A stretch of 63,992 bases of DNA, from positions 1 to 63,992 of the forward strand of contig CAYWPC010000014.1 of NCBI GenBank assembly GCA_964460075.1, written 5' to 3'. The notes under the pieces were generated by a model. The model worked only from the letters and a program-made list of their open reading frames with translations. It was not told the origin of the DNA and did no database searches. The position numbers and the translations under genes were made by a program. Source of the DNA: JAMBLL01 sp964460075. Lineage in GTDB: Bacteria > Actinomycetota > Acidimicrobiia > Spongiisociales > UBA5794. Position 1 is the stretch's first letter; the number at the start of each line of letters is the position of its first letter. Shown here one piece after another: positions 8,500 to 18,085 of the stretch.

Positions 8500-9714
8500 T
8501 CAAGGGAGTGCACCAAGGGCATTGAGGGCTCGGTCGACTTCCTGTGCCGTGTTGTAGTGGACGAACCCTATGCGAACAAGGCCACTGCTCGGGAAACCCA
8601 GACGATGCATCACCTCGTAGGCGTAGTAGTCCCCCGACCACACGAAGAGGCCTGCTCGACCGAGGACAGCAGAGACGGTGCCCGGGTCGGTTCCACTCAT
8701 ATCGATCGCGAATGTTGGTGTGCGACCCTGCGATGTGGTGTGGCCGAACAACGTGGCCTTGGGCATCTCTTTGATGCCTGCAAGGAATCGGTCGCTCAGG
8801 GTCGCTTCGTGCGATCGGACGGTCGTGTATGCCGAAACGATTCGCTCGCGTCGTGAGGCGCCGGAGCCAAGAGATGCTATGTAGTCGACGGCGGCCGTCA
8901 CCCCTGCGAGGGACTCGAAGGACTGTGTGCCGGTCTCCCACCGCTCTGGTGCCTTCTCGGGCGCGGGCCGCAGCTTGTACGGCTCGATGTTTGCCAACAG
9001 GTCAGCCCTGCCGAATAGGCACCCGGTGTGTGGCCCGAACCACTTGTACGCGGATGCGACAAGAAAATCTGTCCCCGTTGCGTGCACGTCAACGAGTCCG
9101 TGAGGGGTGTAATGCACGGCGTCGACGTAGGTGAGCGCTCCGGCTTCGTGTACGCGTCGCACGATGTCGGCGACTGGAGTCACCGTTCCGACAGCGTTTG
9201 AGGCATGGGTGAATGCAACGAGACGCGTTCGGGCATCGAGGGCACGGTCGAGCGAGCCGAGGTCGAGATCGCAACCTTCGTCGGGTTCGAAATCAACGAA
9301 GCGAATCGAAACACCAGCGTCGCTGGCAGCCTGAATCCACGGAGCCACGTTTGCGTCGTGATCGAGTCGCGTGACGACGATGTTGTCGCCTGGCCTCCAT
9401 GTACGAGCGAGTGCTCTCGACAACGCATAGGTGAGCGACGTCATGTTCTGCCCAAACATGATCTCCTCCGGCATTGCGCCGAAGAGATCCGCAACGGCCT
9501 CCCTTGCGCGAGCGACGACGATGTCTGTCTCAAGGGATGTGACGAATGGTCCATGCTGGTTGCTTCCACCGACCTGCATGAAACCCGCCATGGCCTCTAT
9601 GGCGCTCCCGTGGACTTGCGTGCCGCCCGGTCCGTCGAGATAGGCAACGGGTGTGCCTGCGATCTCTCGCGAAAGCGCAGGGAACCCTGATCGAATCTTG
9701 TGGACATCAAACAT
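8500..9714 (-). CDS. Cysteine desulfurase-like PLP enzyme, VC1184 type, lacking the catalytic Cys
   Basis: A 404-residue class V aminotransferase-fold protein. PLP-binding signs are clear: HASNAVGT (170-177), DAVHYTPHGLVDV (198-210) and the Schiff-base lysine K224 in SAYKWFGPH. Where SufS/NifS have the persulfide cysteine, this protein reads GLFVWSGDYYAYEV, and it ends with VRIGFVHYNTAQEVDRAL. These are hallmarks of the TIGR01976/VC1184 subgroup, whose reaction is not established. It should not be annotated as a working desulfurase. The ATG at 9714 has no SD but a TAGCGT box 7 nt upstream, so translation is probably leaderless. Confidence 0.85.
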   Translation of the reverse strand: MFDVHKIRSGFPALSREIAGTPVAYLDGPGGTQVHGSAIEAMAGFMQVGGSNQHGPFVTSLETDIVVARAREAVADLFGAMPEEIMFGQNMTSLTYALSRALARTWRPGDNIVVTRLDHDANVAPWIQAASDAGVSIRFVDFEPDEGCDLDLGSLDRALDARTRLVAFTHASNAVGTVTPVADIVRRVHEAGALTYVDAVHYTPHGLVDVHATGTDFLVASAYKWFGPHTGCLFGRADLLANIEPYKLRPAPEKAPERWETGTQSFESLAGVTAAVDYIASLGSGASRRERIVSAYTTVRSHEATLSDRFLAGIKEMPKATLFGHTTSQGRTPTFAIDMSGTDPGTVSAVLGRAGLFVWSGDYYAYEVMHRLGFPSSGLVRIGFVHYNTAQEVDRALNALGALP

Positions 9715-9721
9715 GCAACGC

Positions 9722-9727
9722 ACGCTA
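9722..9727 (-). promoter_or_regulatory. Leaderless -10 box of the VC1184-type gene
   Basis: TAGCGT on the minus strand ends 7 nt before the ATG at 9714, with no ribosome binding site between. No convincing -35 hexamer is visible. Confidence 0.5.
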
Positions 9728-9842
9728 CTCGACTTGTATCTCGATCGATGGGGGCGCCACGCCGTGGTAGTCATTGTGGCTAGAAATCGGTCACAGCCCT
9801 GTTGGCCGCCGCGTAAGGTTCGGTATCGAGTGGGAGTGTTCA

Positions 9843-10569
9843 ATGCCACGATGGCTACCTGGCATGTTGATAGGCGCGGGCGCGTTACTTATCGTCGTGT
9901 CCATTGTGGGCTTCATCACAGCAAGCAGTGGCGAGTCGGTGGCGGAGACGCTCGGTCCTACCTCGACCATTGCGACTTCGTCGTCGATGGCAACGGCAGG
10001 CTCGACTGCTCCACCGATTGTCTCGACTACTACAGCGTCAACTACGTCCACATCAACTACGTCCACATCAACTACGTCCACATCAACTACGTCCACATCA
10101 ACTACGTNNNNNNNNNNNNNNNNNNNNNNNNNNNNNNNNNNNNNNNNNNNNNNNNNNNNNNNNNNNNNNNNNNNNNNNNNNNNNNNNNNNNNNNNNNNNN
10201 NNNNNNNCCACATCAATGGTGGCGAGGGAGGACGTTGCCGCATTCATCGAGGACTTTGCCTCGGCCCTGGCTTCGGGAGACACGACGTTCGTCGAGGCTC
10301 GGCTCCATCCCGATGTCAAGGACGCATTCGGTTTGGAGCTGTGCCGTGCATGGATTGAGCGTGAGATCATGGCGCTGTCGAACTACGAGCTCATCAGCAT
10401 CGATGGCGGTCCGGTCGCAAAGCAGCTCACGTTTCCCGGCGGGATTCGTACGGTTGCAGATATGTACGAGGTGACGGTCTCCTTTGTCTTCGGAGGGCAG
10501 ACATTCACGAATCCAACCGACCTTGCATTGGTCGGAACGAAGATGTACTGGCTCGGAGAGTGCCGCTGA
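9843..10569 (+). CDS. Membrane-anchored NTF2/SnoaL-like protein with Ser/Thr linker (split by N gap)
   Basis: The N-terminus (MPRWLPGMLIGAGALLIVVSIVGFITA) is a single membrane anchor. It is followed by a Thr/Ser linker made of TTSTS pentapeptides encoded by a 15-bp repeat, then after 100 N a globular domain of about 118 residues (VAAFIEDFASALASGD, LHPDVKDAF, then strands to MYWLGECR) that resembles NTF2/SnoaL-like folds. The two halves are in different phases as drawn. They come into one frame if the real gap is a multiple of 3, as any multiple of the 15-bp repeat would be. The function is unknown; an extracytoplasmic ligand-binding role is a guess. Confidence 0.65.
10041..10215 (+). repeat. 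15-bp tandem repeat encoding TTSTS, with gap
   Basis: Four perfect copies of ACTACGTCCACATCA occupy 10041-10100. A fifth is split by the gap: ACTACGT before (10101-10107) and CCACATCA after (10208-10215). Confidence 0.9.
10108..10207. other. Assembly gap, 100 N
   Basis: Exactly 100 N inside a 15-bp tandem repeat. The flanking half-units fit together perfectly, so the real gap should be a multiple of 15; the 100-base placeholder creates a false frameshift. Confidence 0.95.
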
Positions 10570-10877
10570 AAGGGGCCACAGACGCACAGATGAGCGATCG
10601 TCGCAGCATTCGTTGCCCTGTCCGCCTATATGGCCTGGCGGCAGGCATCGGACCCGCCTTCACTTCGCAGGCCCTTGGTCGGCACCCTCGGAGGGAGTGA
10701 TCGGCAAGCCTTCCTCGTCAGGGGCGATCGGTTCGGCTCGCTCGACAATGAGGAGCATATCGACGATTTCGATGGCGAGGGTGAGTGAGCTGAAGCGTCC
10801 TGGATAGCCGTGAGGCAACAGCCGTGTCGAGAGCTATCCTGTGATAAGAATCGCATGTCTTATGTTGGAGGCTAGAG
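10570..10877. other. Intergenic region before the pyruvate:ferredoxin oxidoreductase gene
   Basis: 308 bases with no convincing coding frame or RNA. It should hold the promoter of the 4.6-kb gene that follows. The AT-rich stretch around 10835-10865 is the most likely site, but I cannot assign hexamers. Confidence 0.4.
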
Positions 10878-13800
10878 GTGGCAAAAGTTGCTCCAAAGTA
10901 TCCGGGTATCCGGGTCACGACCAACGGGAACCAGCTCGTCTCCTATCACACGGAGGCTCGCATCACCCAGGGGGGTGTGTTCTACCCGATCACACCGTCC
11001 ACAGAGATGGGCGAGAACTACCAACTCGCCTACGCCGAAGGCATGCTCGACGTCTTCGGTAACTCCAAGATCGCGATCGAGACCGAGGGCGAGCATGCTG
11101 CACAAGGCGGTGCCATTGCATACTCGATGACTGGCCACCGCACCGTCAACTTCACATCAGGACAGGGAGTCGTCTACGGGCTCGAGCAGTACTACCACGC
11201 ACCGGGGAAGCTCTCGACGATGGTGCTCGAGGTTGCAGCCAGAGCACTCACCAAGCACGCGCTGAACGTCCACTGCGGGCACGATGACATTTATGCGGCC
11301 CTCGACACGGGATGGATCATGCTGTTCGCCAAAGACAGCCAGCAGGCAGCAGACCAAGCGCTGATCCTTCGCAAAGTCACCGAGTTGTCTCTGAACCCTG
11401 GCATCAACATTCAAGACGGGTTCCTCACCTCCCATCTCGAGCGCACGTTCTACAAGCACGAGGCTGACCTCATGAGGGAATTCCTCGGTGCGCAGAACGA
11501 CATCATCGAGACCCCGACGGCTGCCCAACGCGAACTGTTCGGGCCGACGAGGCGGCGGGTTCCCGTGATGATGGATCTCACGAACCCGATGCTGCTCGGA
11601 CCTGTGGAAAACCAAGAGCACTACATGAATGGTGTCCTGGCACGTCGAAACAACTTCTCTGAGGACATCCTTCCGTTCCTCCAGGCCGCGTACGACGAAT
11701 TCGCAGAGCTGACAGGTCGCGACTACGGGCTCGTGAGCCAATACCGAGCCGAGGACGCCGACACGGTCTTCGTGTCGCTCGGTTCCGCAGCAGAGAACAT
11801 CGAGGCTGCCGTCGACTACCTTCGGGCCAACGACGAGGCATCCGTCGGATCGATTCACCTGAACGTCCTGCGTCCCTTCCCTCAGGCTGCGCTCGTCAAG
11901 GCGCTCAAGGGCAAGAAATGCATCGTCGTTCTCGAGCGCACGGACGAGCCGCTCTCGGGAGACAATCCACTGACCCGCGAGGTGCGTGCTGCGCTCAACA
12001 AGGCATTGGAGATCGACCGAAACGGTTTCGTCTCCGACATCCCCGCGATTGCTGAGCCGGACATGCCAACGGTGCTCTCTGGCTCGTATGGTCTGGGGTC
12101 TCGGGACTTCCGGCCCGAGGGGATCATCGGCGCCTACGAGTACGCCATTGGTGCCCGCGCCCGCCAGGACGGTCGAAAGATCACCGACGGCGAGACGTAT
12201 TTCACCGTCGGTATCGACCACCCCTATGCCGTTGTCTCGGACCGGACGCCGTCGCTGCTCCCTGAGGGGTCGGTCGCCGTTCGCTTCCACTCGATAGGTG
12301 GTTGGGGGATGATCACAACGGGCAAGAACCTCTCTGAGGTGATCGGTGCGATCGGTGAGGATCTCATACCCAAGGGCAAGGATGTTGACGAGTTCGGACG
12401 ACCGAAAGAGGTCATCCATGTCTCGGCGAACCCGAAGTATGGCTCAGAGAAGAAGGGGTCTCCGACGTCGTACTTCCTTGTCGCAGCACCCCAGAGGGTC
12501 CGCGTCAACTGCGACCTCCACCACGTCGACGTAGTGTTGTGCCCTGACCCAAAGATCTTCACGCACACGAACCCGCTCGAGGGCATCAACGAAGGCGGGA
12601 CATTCGTGTGGGAATCCGAGGAGGATCCAGACACGGTGTGGCAGCGAATCCCCGCTCAGTACCGCCAGGAGATCATCGACAAGAAGGTTCGGATCGTGAC
12701 CCTTCCAGGGTTCAGGATCGCACGCGAGGCCACAGACAGGCCCGACCTACAGCTCCGCATGCAAGGCAACGCCTTCCTTGGGGCATTCTTCCGCGTGTCT
12801 GGCATGTTGGAGGACTACGACGTAAGCGATGCCCGATACCGCGAAATCGTCCTCAACCAGTACAACAAGAAGTTTGGGCGTTTCGGCGAGGCCGTCGTTG
12901 CTTCGAACATGGAAGTGATGACGAAGGGATACGAACTTGCGGAGGAGATTCCGTACGGTGATCTGTCGGCACCAGACCGCTCCTCCATGCGACTGCCTTC
13001 GCTCGAAACATGTGGTGGCTGCACGGTCGATCTCCCTCTTGCAGAGCCGCCAGCGGCTCAGGAGGTGCGAATCCCGTTGACCATGGTGTCGACGTTCAAC
13101 AAGGAGTTCAAGGCAGGTCTCGGGTACAACCAGCCATCGACGCCACTCGCATCGGTATCGATGATGGCAGCCGGATCCGGACGCGGTGCATCGAAATATG
13201 TTGCTCGCAGGGAGACGCCGGTGTGGATCGCCGAGAACTGCACGGCATGTATGGACTGCATCACTGCGTGCCCCGACACAGCGTTGCCGAACGTCGCCCA
13301 GGACTTCGATGTCGTGTTCACAAGTGCGGCGCGCGGGTACATCATCGACCCTGTCGAACGGGAAAAGATGCTTGGTGCCCTCGGTGATCTCGAGGACCGC
13401 GTCAGGTCCGAGATGAAGGGCATCGTCAAGAAGAAGGAGACGGTTCCGTTCGTCGACATCATGCGTGCCGAAGTCGCCAAGATCGAGGCTGTCTCTGAGA
13501 CTGCCCGCAGTGAGTTCATGGAACTGTTCGAGCGTGTGCCGTTTGCTTATACGAAGACATCGCACCTCTTCCGATCCATGGAGCGGTCTGAGCCAGGTTC
13601 CGGTGGCTTGTTCTCGATTATGGTGTCCGACCTGTGCAAGGGGTGTGGCGAGTGCGTGTTCGAGTGCCCGTGGGAGGCGCTTGAGATGGCTCCAGAGACG
13701 CCAACGCTCAACGCAGACCACGTGTCGGGGACCAACTTCCTCGACCTCCTCCCAGACACGCCTGCGAAGTACCTAGGCCGGTTCGATCCGGAGGACGCAG

Positions 13801-15530
13801 CAGCGTCGACGGCGGCACATCTCAAGAACCACCTCATGGTTCGCAGCAACTACGAAGCACTCGTCTCTGGGGATGGCGCTTGTGCAGGCTGTGGGGAGAA
13901 GAGCGTCCTTCGCGCCGTTGCGACCCTCACCGAGGCGTACATGCGGCCGTTGTATCACGCAAAGGCAGACAGGCTCGACGCCCTTGCCGCAGAGCTCGAA
14001 GGTGGCGGCGCTGCAATGCTCGCTGCGGTCAAGTCGCTCGACGAGGACTCGTACATCCGGCTCAAGCGGCTTGTTGCGCACACTCTGATGGGCTTCGGCG
14101 GCGAGACGATCGACGACACGGAGCACCGACTTTCGGTACGTTCTGATCTGACGGACGAAGAAGTCATCGAGGCGCTCGTCGTCACCATGCGTCAGGATGC
14201 CTTCAATCACCGTGACCTGCAGGCGCTCGATGGCACCGTTCCGAACGGCATGTCGGTCATGGCGATGGGTGCGCACACCGGTTGTAACACGGTGTACGGC
14301 TCGACCCCCCCCAACAATCCGCACCCGTACCCGTGGATGAACTCGCTCTTCCAGGATGGAGCAACGGTCACGTGGCTTCTCGGCGAGGGCTTCATCGCGA
14401 ACCACGCCAGGCGCTCAGTGGTCCCCGAGCGCATTGGGCACATGATCACGCTCGGCGTCGGTGTCTCGGAGGTTGACTACTTCGAGATGACACACATGAC
14501 CGATGCCGTCATGACCGCACGCGAGATCAGGGAGCTCCCCAAGGCATGGGCAATCGGCGGTGACGGCGGGATGGGTGACATCGGCTATCAGAATGTGTCG
14601 AAGGTCGTCCTGCAAAACCGACCTAACGTCAAGCTGCTCCTCCTCGACACTCAGGTGTACTCCAACACAGGGGGCCAGAACTCCGACTCGTCCCCGATGC
14701 TGGGCGGCGGAGACATGAACCAGTTCGGCGCCGCCACCGAAGGCAAGATGACCGAGAAGAAGGGTGTCGCCGAGTCGTTCATCTCCGGCCACGGCTCTGT
14801 GTACGTTGCCCAAGTGTCACTGGCGAACACGGCACAGTTCTACAAGGCGCTCATCGAGGCACTCGACTATCGCGGCACCGCGTTCATCCAGTCGTACACG
14901 TCGTGTCAGCCGGAGCACGGTATTGCAGATGACGTGTCGACGTATCAGGCAGGGCTCGTGCGTGACGCCAGGTCGATGCCCCAGTTCGTGTTGAACCCGC
15001 AGCTTGGTGAGACGTATCCGGAGGCACTCGACATCTCAGGTAACCCGAACCGTGACAGGGACTGGGCAGAGATCACTTCGAAGTTGACAGACCGCACGTT
15101 CAAATACACCGTGGCGCACTTCGCTGCCACCGAGGCACGGTTCCGCAGGCATCTGCGCCGGGTCAAGGACACGGAGGGATTGGTCCATCTCGACGACATG
15201 TTGTTGCTCATTCGCCAGAACGACGTCGTGCAACGATATGTGCTGGACCCGACGCACCGTTCGTTCGTACCGGATTTCGGTGTGTACATCGAGACGGAGG
15301 ACTCCTCTGGTGATGTGAAGGTGATGGCCGTATCGCGGCAACTCGTCCTGTTCGCAGTCGAACGTCGCAAGTCGTGGCGGATGCTCCAGTCGAAGGCCGG
15401 TGTCAAGAACGTTGACTACCTTGCCCAGAAGCTGGCACTTGAGTCGTTCGACGAGGATGGTGTCCCGATGGCCGAGCGTTTCGTCGAGATCAGGGAGCGG
15501 TTCGACAAGGCGCTCGCGGAGATCGGGTGA
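10878..15530 (+). CDS. nifJ: Pyruvate:ferredoxin (flavodoxin) oxidoreductase, one-chain extended form
   Basis: A 1550-residue 2-oxoacid:ferredoxin oxidoreductase, converting pyruvate plus CoA to acetyl-CoA with reduction of ferredoxin. Domain order is that of one-chain PFORs: pyrimidine-binding alpha domain (YPITPSTEMGE near residue 37), transketolase-C-like domain, gamma domain (VRFHSIGGWGMITTGKNL from about 465), two 4Fe-4S motifs (CTACMDCITACP near 787, CKGCGECVFECP near 919), then the TPP-binding beta domain (CAGCGEKS near 1001, GDGGMGDIGYQN near 1227, YSNTGGQNS near 1257). Usual length is about 1170-1230; the excess includes some 130 residues between the two clusters and insertions in the beta domain. 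The GTG start follows TTGGAGG. Oxoacid specificity is inferred. Confidence 0.9.
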   Translation: MAKVAPKYPGIRVTTNGNQLVSYHTEARITQGGVFYPITPSTEMGENYQLAYAEGMLDVFGNSKIAIETEGEHAAQGGAIAYSMTGHRTVNFTSGQGVVYGLEQYYHAPGKLSTMVLEVAARALTKHALNVHCGHDDIYAALDTGWIMLFAKDSQQAADQALILRKVTELSLNPGINIQDGFLTSHLERTFYKHEADLMREFLGAQNDIIETPTAAQRELFGPTRRRVPVMMDLTNPMLLGPVENQEHYMNGVLARRNNFSEDILPFLQAAYDEFAELTGRDYGLVSQYRAEDADTVFVSLGSAAENIEAAVDYLRANDEASVGSIHLNVLRPFPQAALVKALKGKKCIVVLERTDEPLSGDNPLTREVRAALNKALEIDRNGFVSDIPAIAEPDMPTVLSGSYGLGSRDFRPEGIIGAYEYAIGARARQDGRKITDGETYFTVGIDHPYAVVSDRTPSLLPEGSVAVRFHSIGGWGMITTGKNLSEVIGAIGEDLIPKGKDVDEFGRPKEVIHVSANPKYGSEKKGSPTSYFLVAAPQRVRVNCDLHHVDVVLCPDPKIFTHTNPLEGINEGGTFVWESEEDPDTVWQRIPAQYRQEIIDKKVRIVTLPGFRIAREATDRPDLQLRMQGNAFLGAFFRVSGMLEDYDVSDARYREIVLNQYNKKFGRFGEAVVASNMEVMTKGYELAEEIPYGDLSAPDRSSMRLPSLETCGGCTVDLPLAEPPAAQEVRIPLTMVSTFNKEFKAGLGYNQPSTPLASVSMMAAGSGRGASKYVARRETPVWIAENCTACMDCITACPDTALPNVAQDFDVVFTSAARGYIIDPVEREKMLGALGDLEDRVRSEMKGIVKKKETVPFVDIMRAEVAKIEAVSETARSEFMELFERVPFAYTKTSHLFRSMERSEPGSGGLFSIMVSDLCKGCGECVFECPWEALEMAPETPTLNADHVSGTNFLDLLPDTPAKYLGRFDPEDAAASTAAHLKNHLMVRSNYEALVSGDGACAGCGEKSVLRAVATLTEAYMRPLYHAKADRLDALAAELEGGGAAMLAAVKSLDEDSYIRLKRLVAHTLMGFGGETIDDTEHRLSVRSDLTDEEVIEALVVTMRQDAFNHRDLQALDGTVPNGMSVMAMGAHTGCNTVYGSTPPNNPHPYPWMNSLFQDGATVTWLLGEGFIANHARRSVVPERIGHMITLGVGVSEVDYFEMTHMTDAVMTAREIRELPKAWAIGGDGGMGDIGYQNVSKVVLQNRPNVKLLLLDTQVYSNTGGQNSDSSPMLGGGDMNQFGAATEGKMTEKKGVAESFISGHGSVYVAQVSLANTAQFYKALIEALDYRGTAFIQSYTSCQPEHGIADDVSTYQAGLVRDARSMPQFVLNPQLGETYPEALDISGNPNRDRDWAEITSKLTDRTFKYTVAHFAATEARFRRHLRRVKDTEGLVHLDDMLLLIRQNDVVQRYVLDPTHRSFVPDFGVYIETEDSSGDVKVMAVSRQLVLFAVERRKSWRMLQSKAGVKNVDYLAQKLALESFDEDGVPMAERFVEIRERFDKALAEIG

Positions 15531-15881
15531 ACACGGGGGGATGACCGCACGGTGTGCGACGCAAGCCTGGACAGGTTCGCGAATGTCGACTGTATGTGCC
15601 CGAAGGCAGACCCGACCGATTTCAGGGTCGGTGCGTTCGGCGTGGGTATCGCTAGCCGCCCATGTCGCATCCTGAAGACGACCGACGTGATGTCTGAGGC
15701 GTCGTAGGAGGACGTATACGTATCGTTCGTCCACCCCCACACGAAGAGGGATCCCTGGGACCCGGGGGTGAGCCCATCCGTGGAGCGGGAATCGGAAGGA
15801 CGTGGATCCGAGGATCGCCTCGTCGACAGGTGACGGTCTCAATCCACCAAAGAGGACAACGAGGCGATTACTATCGAACAC
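15531..15881. other. Intergenic region between PFOR and helicase genes
   Basis: 351 bases without a supported gene. A weak hairpin (CCGACC 15612-15617 with GGTCGG 15626-15631) may help end PFOR transcription. The distal end carries the helicase promoter. Confidence 0.4.
15869..15874 (+). promoter_or_regulatory. Leaderless -10 box of the helicase gene
   Basis: TACTAT ends 7 nt before the ATG at 15882, and no Shine-Dalgarno sequence lies between. Confidence 0.55.
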
Positions 15882-17933
15882 ATGTTCGATATCGATACGG
15901 AAACTCCGCCATACCTCGAAGACCTCAACGACCGCCAGCGCTTAGCCGTTGTGCACGGTGACGGGCCTCTCCTTGTCATTGCGGGGGCAGGCTCAGGCAA
16001 GACGCGCATGCTCGCTGCACGGGTCGCACACCTGATCGAAACCGGAACCGATCCAGGTCGGATACTTCTGCTGACCTTCTCACGGCGCGCATCGTCGGAG
16101 ATGCTGAGAAGGGTGAGCTCAGTGGTCGATCCAACGGCAGGCTCGATGGTGTGGGGTGGGACATTTCACAGCATCGCCAACAGGCTGCTTCGCCGGTACG
16201 GCCAGGCGGTCGCCCTGGCCGATGGGTTCACGGTCATCGACCGAACAGATACCGAGTCGATATTTGGCATCCTGCGAGCCGATCGCAGCCTCGGCACGCA
16301 ACGAACGCGATTCCCGCGCAAGGAAACGATCGCATCCGTGTACTCGCGCACCATCAACGCCAGGACGCCACTCACAGACACACTCGAGCAGAGGTTTCCC
16401 TACTGCCTCGAACACGCCGAGGACATCGCAAACCTGTTCGATGACTACACCGTACGGAAACGACAGTCGAACGTGATCGACTACGACGACTTGCTCCTGT
16501 ATTGGCAGGCACTGCTCGCCTCAGGGGCAGGAGATGCGGTGAGCGGCCTGTTCGACCACGTGCTCGTCGACGAGTACCAGGACACCAACCCCGTCCAGGC
16601 ACAGATTCTCGCCTCGATGTGCGGAGTAGACGGCAATGTCACGGTGGTAGGTGATGACGCACAGTCGATCTACTCGTTTCGGGCCACAACAGTGGACAAC
16701 ATCCTCGGCTTTCCCGACAGCTACCCCGCAGCGACCGTCGTCACATTGGACCGCAACTATCGGTCGACACCCGAGATCCTCGACGTAGCGAACGCGATCA
16801 TCGGCGCATCGAAGACAGCCTTCGACAAGCAACTCTGGACCGAGCGACCGAATGGTCCGATTCCTGAGATCGTCACCTGCTACGACGAGGCGGCACAGGC
16901 CGAATGGGTATGTGATCGTGTGCTTCAATTGCGAGAACACGGCATCGATCTTCGGGACCAGGCTGTCCTGTTCCGCACAGGGCATCACTCAGCAGGTCTC
17001 GAAATCGAGCTCGCGAGGCGGTCGATTCCCTTCGTGAAGTTCGGAGGCCTCAGATTTCTCGAGGCAGCGCACGTGAAGGATCTCCTTTCGATGCTCCGAA
17101 TCTTGGACAACCCGCTCGATGAGCTTGCATGGCATCGGGTGTTGCTCATGATCCCTGGCTTGGGACCTGTCACAGCACAGCGAGTCCTCGCACACCTCGA
17201 CGAGGTCGGATCGGCTGCAGGCGCGAGTCCCCTCGAAGCCTTCCTGGCCTACGACGTGCCTGTCGGCCGACAGTCGAGGGAGCTCCTCGGCCTGCTGCGT
17301 GATGTGCTCGAAGACTGCAGAGGAGTTGGTGGAGAGGAACCTGCCCCTTCGTCGCAGATCGCCAGACTGACCGACCTGTGCCAAGCGGTGTTCCCTATCG
17401 CCTACGACGACGCTGAGGCCAGGATTGTTGACATACAGCATCTCGCGGGACTTGCGAGCGAGTACTCGACACGGTCACGCTTCTTGACCGAGATCACGCT
17501 CGACCCACCAGCGAGCACATCCGACTTTGCAGATGTGCCACACATCGACGACGACTATCTCATCCTTTCGACGATCCATTCGGCGAAAGGAGGAGAGTGG
17601 CGAGCAGTCACGGTCATCCACGCGGCCGACGGGAACATTCCATCAGACATGGCATTGTCGGAGCCTGGAGGCCTCGAGGAAGAGCGAAGGCTCCTGTATG
17701 TGGCGCTCACGAGAGCCAAGGACCATCTAGCGGTCACGGTTCCGCAACGTTTCTACCATCACCGCTTCTCGATGAACGGTGCTCACTCGTATGCCCTACC
17801 GAGCCGGTTTCTCGACCCCGCAATGCGCTACTTCCAAGAGTCAGCCACAGGAGTTGCTGCTGTCTCTGACGAAGTCATTGCAGCTGCGGCAAACACAGAT
17901 CCGATTGCGGAGGTCTTGGGTGAGCTGTGGTGA
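15882..17933 (+). CDS. UvrD/PcrA-family superfamily 1 DNA helicase
   Basis: A 683-residue ATP-dependent 3'-5' DNA helicase of the UvrD/Rep/PcrA type, acting in repair or replication-fork processing. The Q-motif region (LNDRQRLAVVHGDGPLLVIAGAGSGKT) and Walker A are at 15-41; Walker B reads LVDEYQDTNP near 228; motif III GDDAQSIYSFR near 258; YRSTPEIL near 286; the late motifs LSTIHSAKGGEW near 563 and VALTRAKDHLAV near 605. It is slightly shorter than classical PcrA and lacks a long C-terminal Tudor-like tail, so I give no gene symbol. Translation appears leaderless. It converges with the selenoprotein-like gene. Confidence 0.9.
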   Translation: MFDIDTETPPYLEDLNDRQRLAVVHGDGPLLVIAGAGSGKTRMLAARVAHLIETGTDPGRILLLTFSRRASSEMLRRVSSVVDPTAGSMVWGGTFHSIANRLLRRYGQAVALADGFTVIDRTDTESIFGILRADRSLGTQRTRFPRKETIASVYSRTINARTPLTDTLEQRFPYCLEHAEDIANLFDDYTVRKRQSNVIDYDDLLLYWQALLASGAGDAVSGLFDHVLVDEYQDTNPVQAQILASMCGVDGNVTVVGDDAQSIYSFRATTVDNILGFPDSYPAATVVTLDRNYRSTPEILDVANAIIGASKTAFDKQLWTERPNGPIPEIVTCYDEAAQAEWVCDRVLQLREHGIDLRDQAVLFRTGHHSAGLEIELARRSIPFVKFGGLRFLEAAHVKDLLSMLRILDNPLDELAWHRVLLMIPGLGPVTAQRVLAHLDEVGSAAGASPLEAFLAYDVPVGRQSRELLGLLRDVLEDCRGVGGEEPAPSSQIARLTDLCQAVFPIAYDDAEARIVDIQHLAGLASEYSTRSRFLTEITLDPPASTSDFADVPHIDDDYLILSTIHSAKGGEWRAVTVIHAADGNIPSDMALSEPGGLEEERRLLYVALTRAKDHLAVTVPQRFYHHRFSMNGAHSYALPSRFLDPAMRYFQESATGVAAVSDEVIAAAANTDPIAEVLGELW

Positions 17934-18085
17934 GAAGGTGATGTTGCCGTCACTTGTCGTGTCCGGCGCGTCCTTCGTCATGGGTGCGGCCTCCGTACAC
18001 AGGCCATAGATTGGGGTCGTATGCGCAGCCGCGGAGTTCACCCAAACGATATGTAGGTGGCAGCTCACCGCTCCGCTGCAGGTAC

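Noticed and set aside
10041..10215. CRISPR or regulatory iterons at the 15-bp repeat
   Set aside because: The repeat is in phase with the coding frame and encodes a Ser/Thr linker behind a membrane anchor; it is a coding tandem repeat.
11157..12419. 420-codon open frame on the minus strand
   Set aside because: It is antisense to the PFOR gene, has no family features, and its residue mix (Arg, Val, Glu, His) is what a high-GC gene gives in an opposite frame. The same applies to the minus-strand frame at 12747-13721.
15036..15881. 281-codon minus-strand frame reaching into the gap before the helicase
   Set aside because: Most of it is antisense to PFOR. The part in the intergenic stretch shows no domain, and the ATG lies on the helicase start region.
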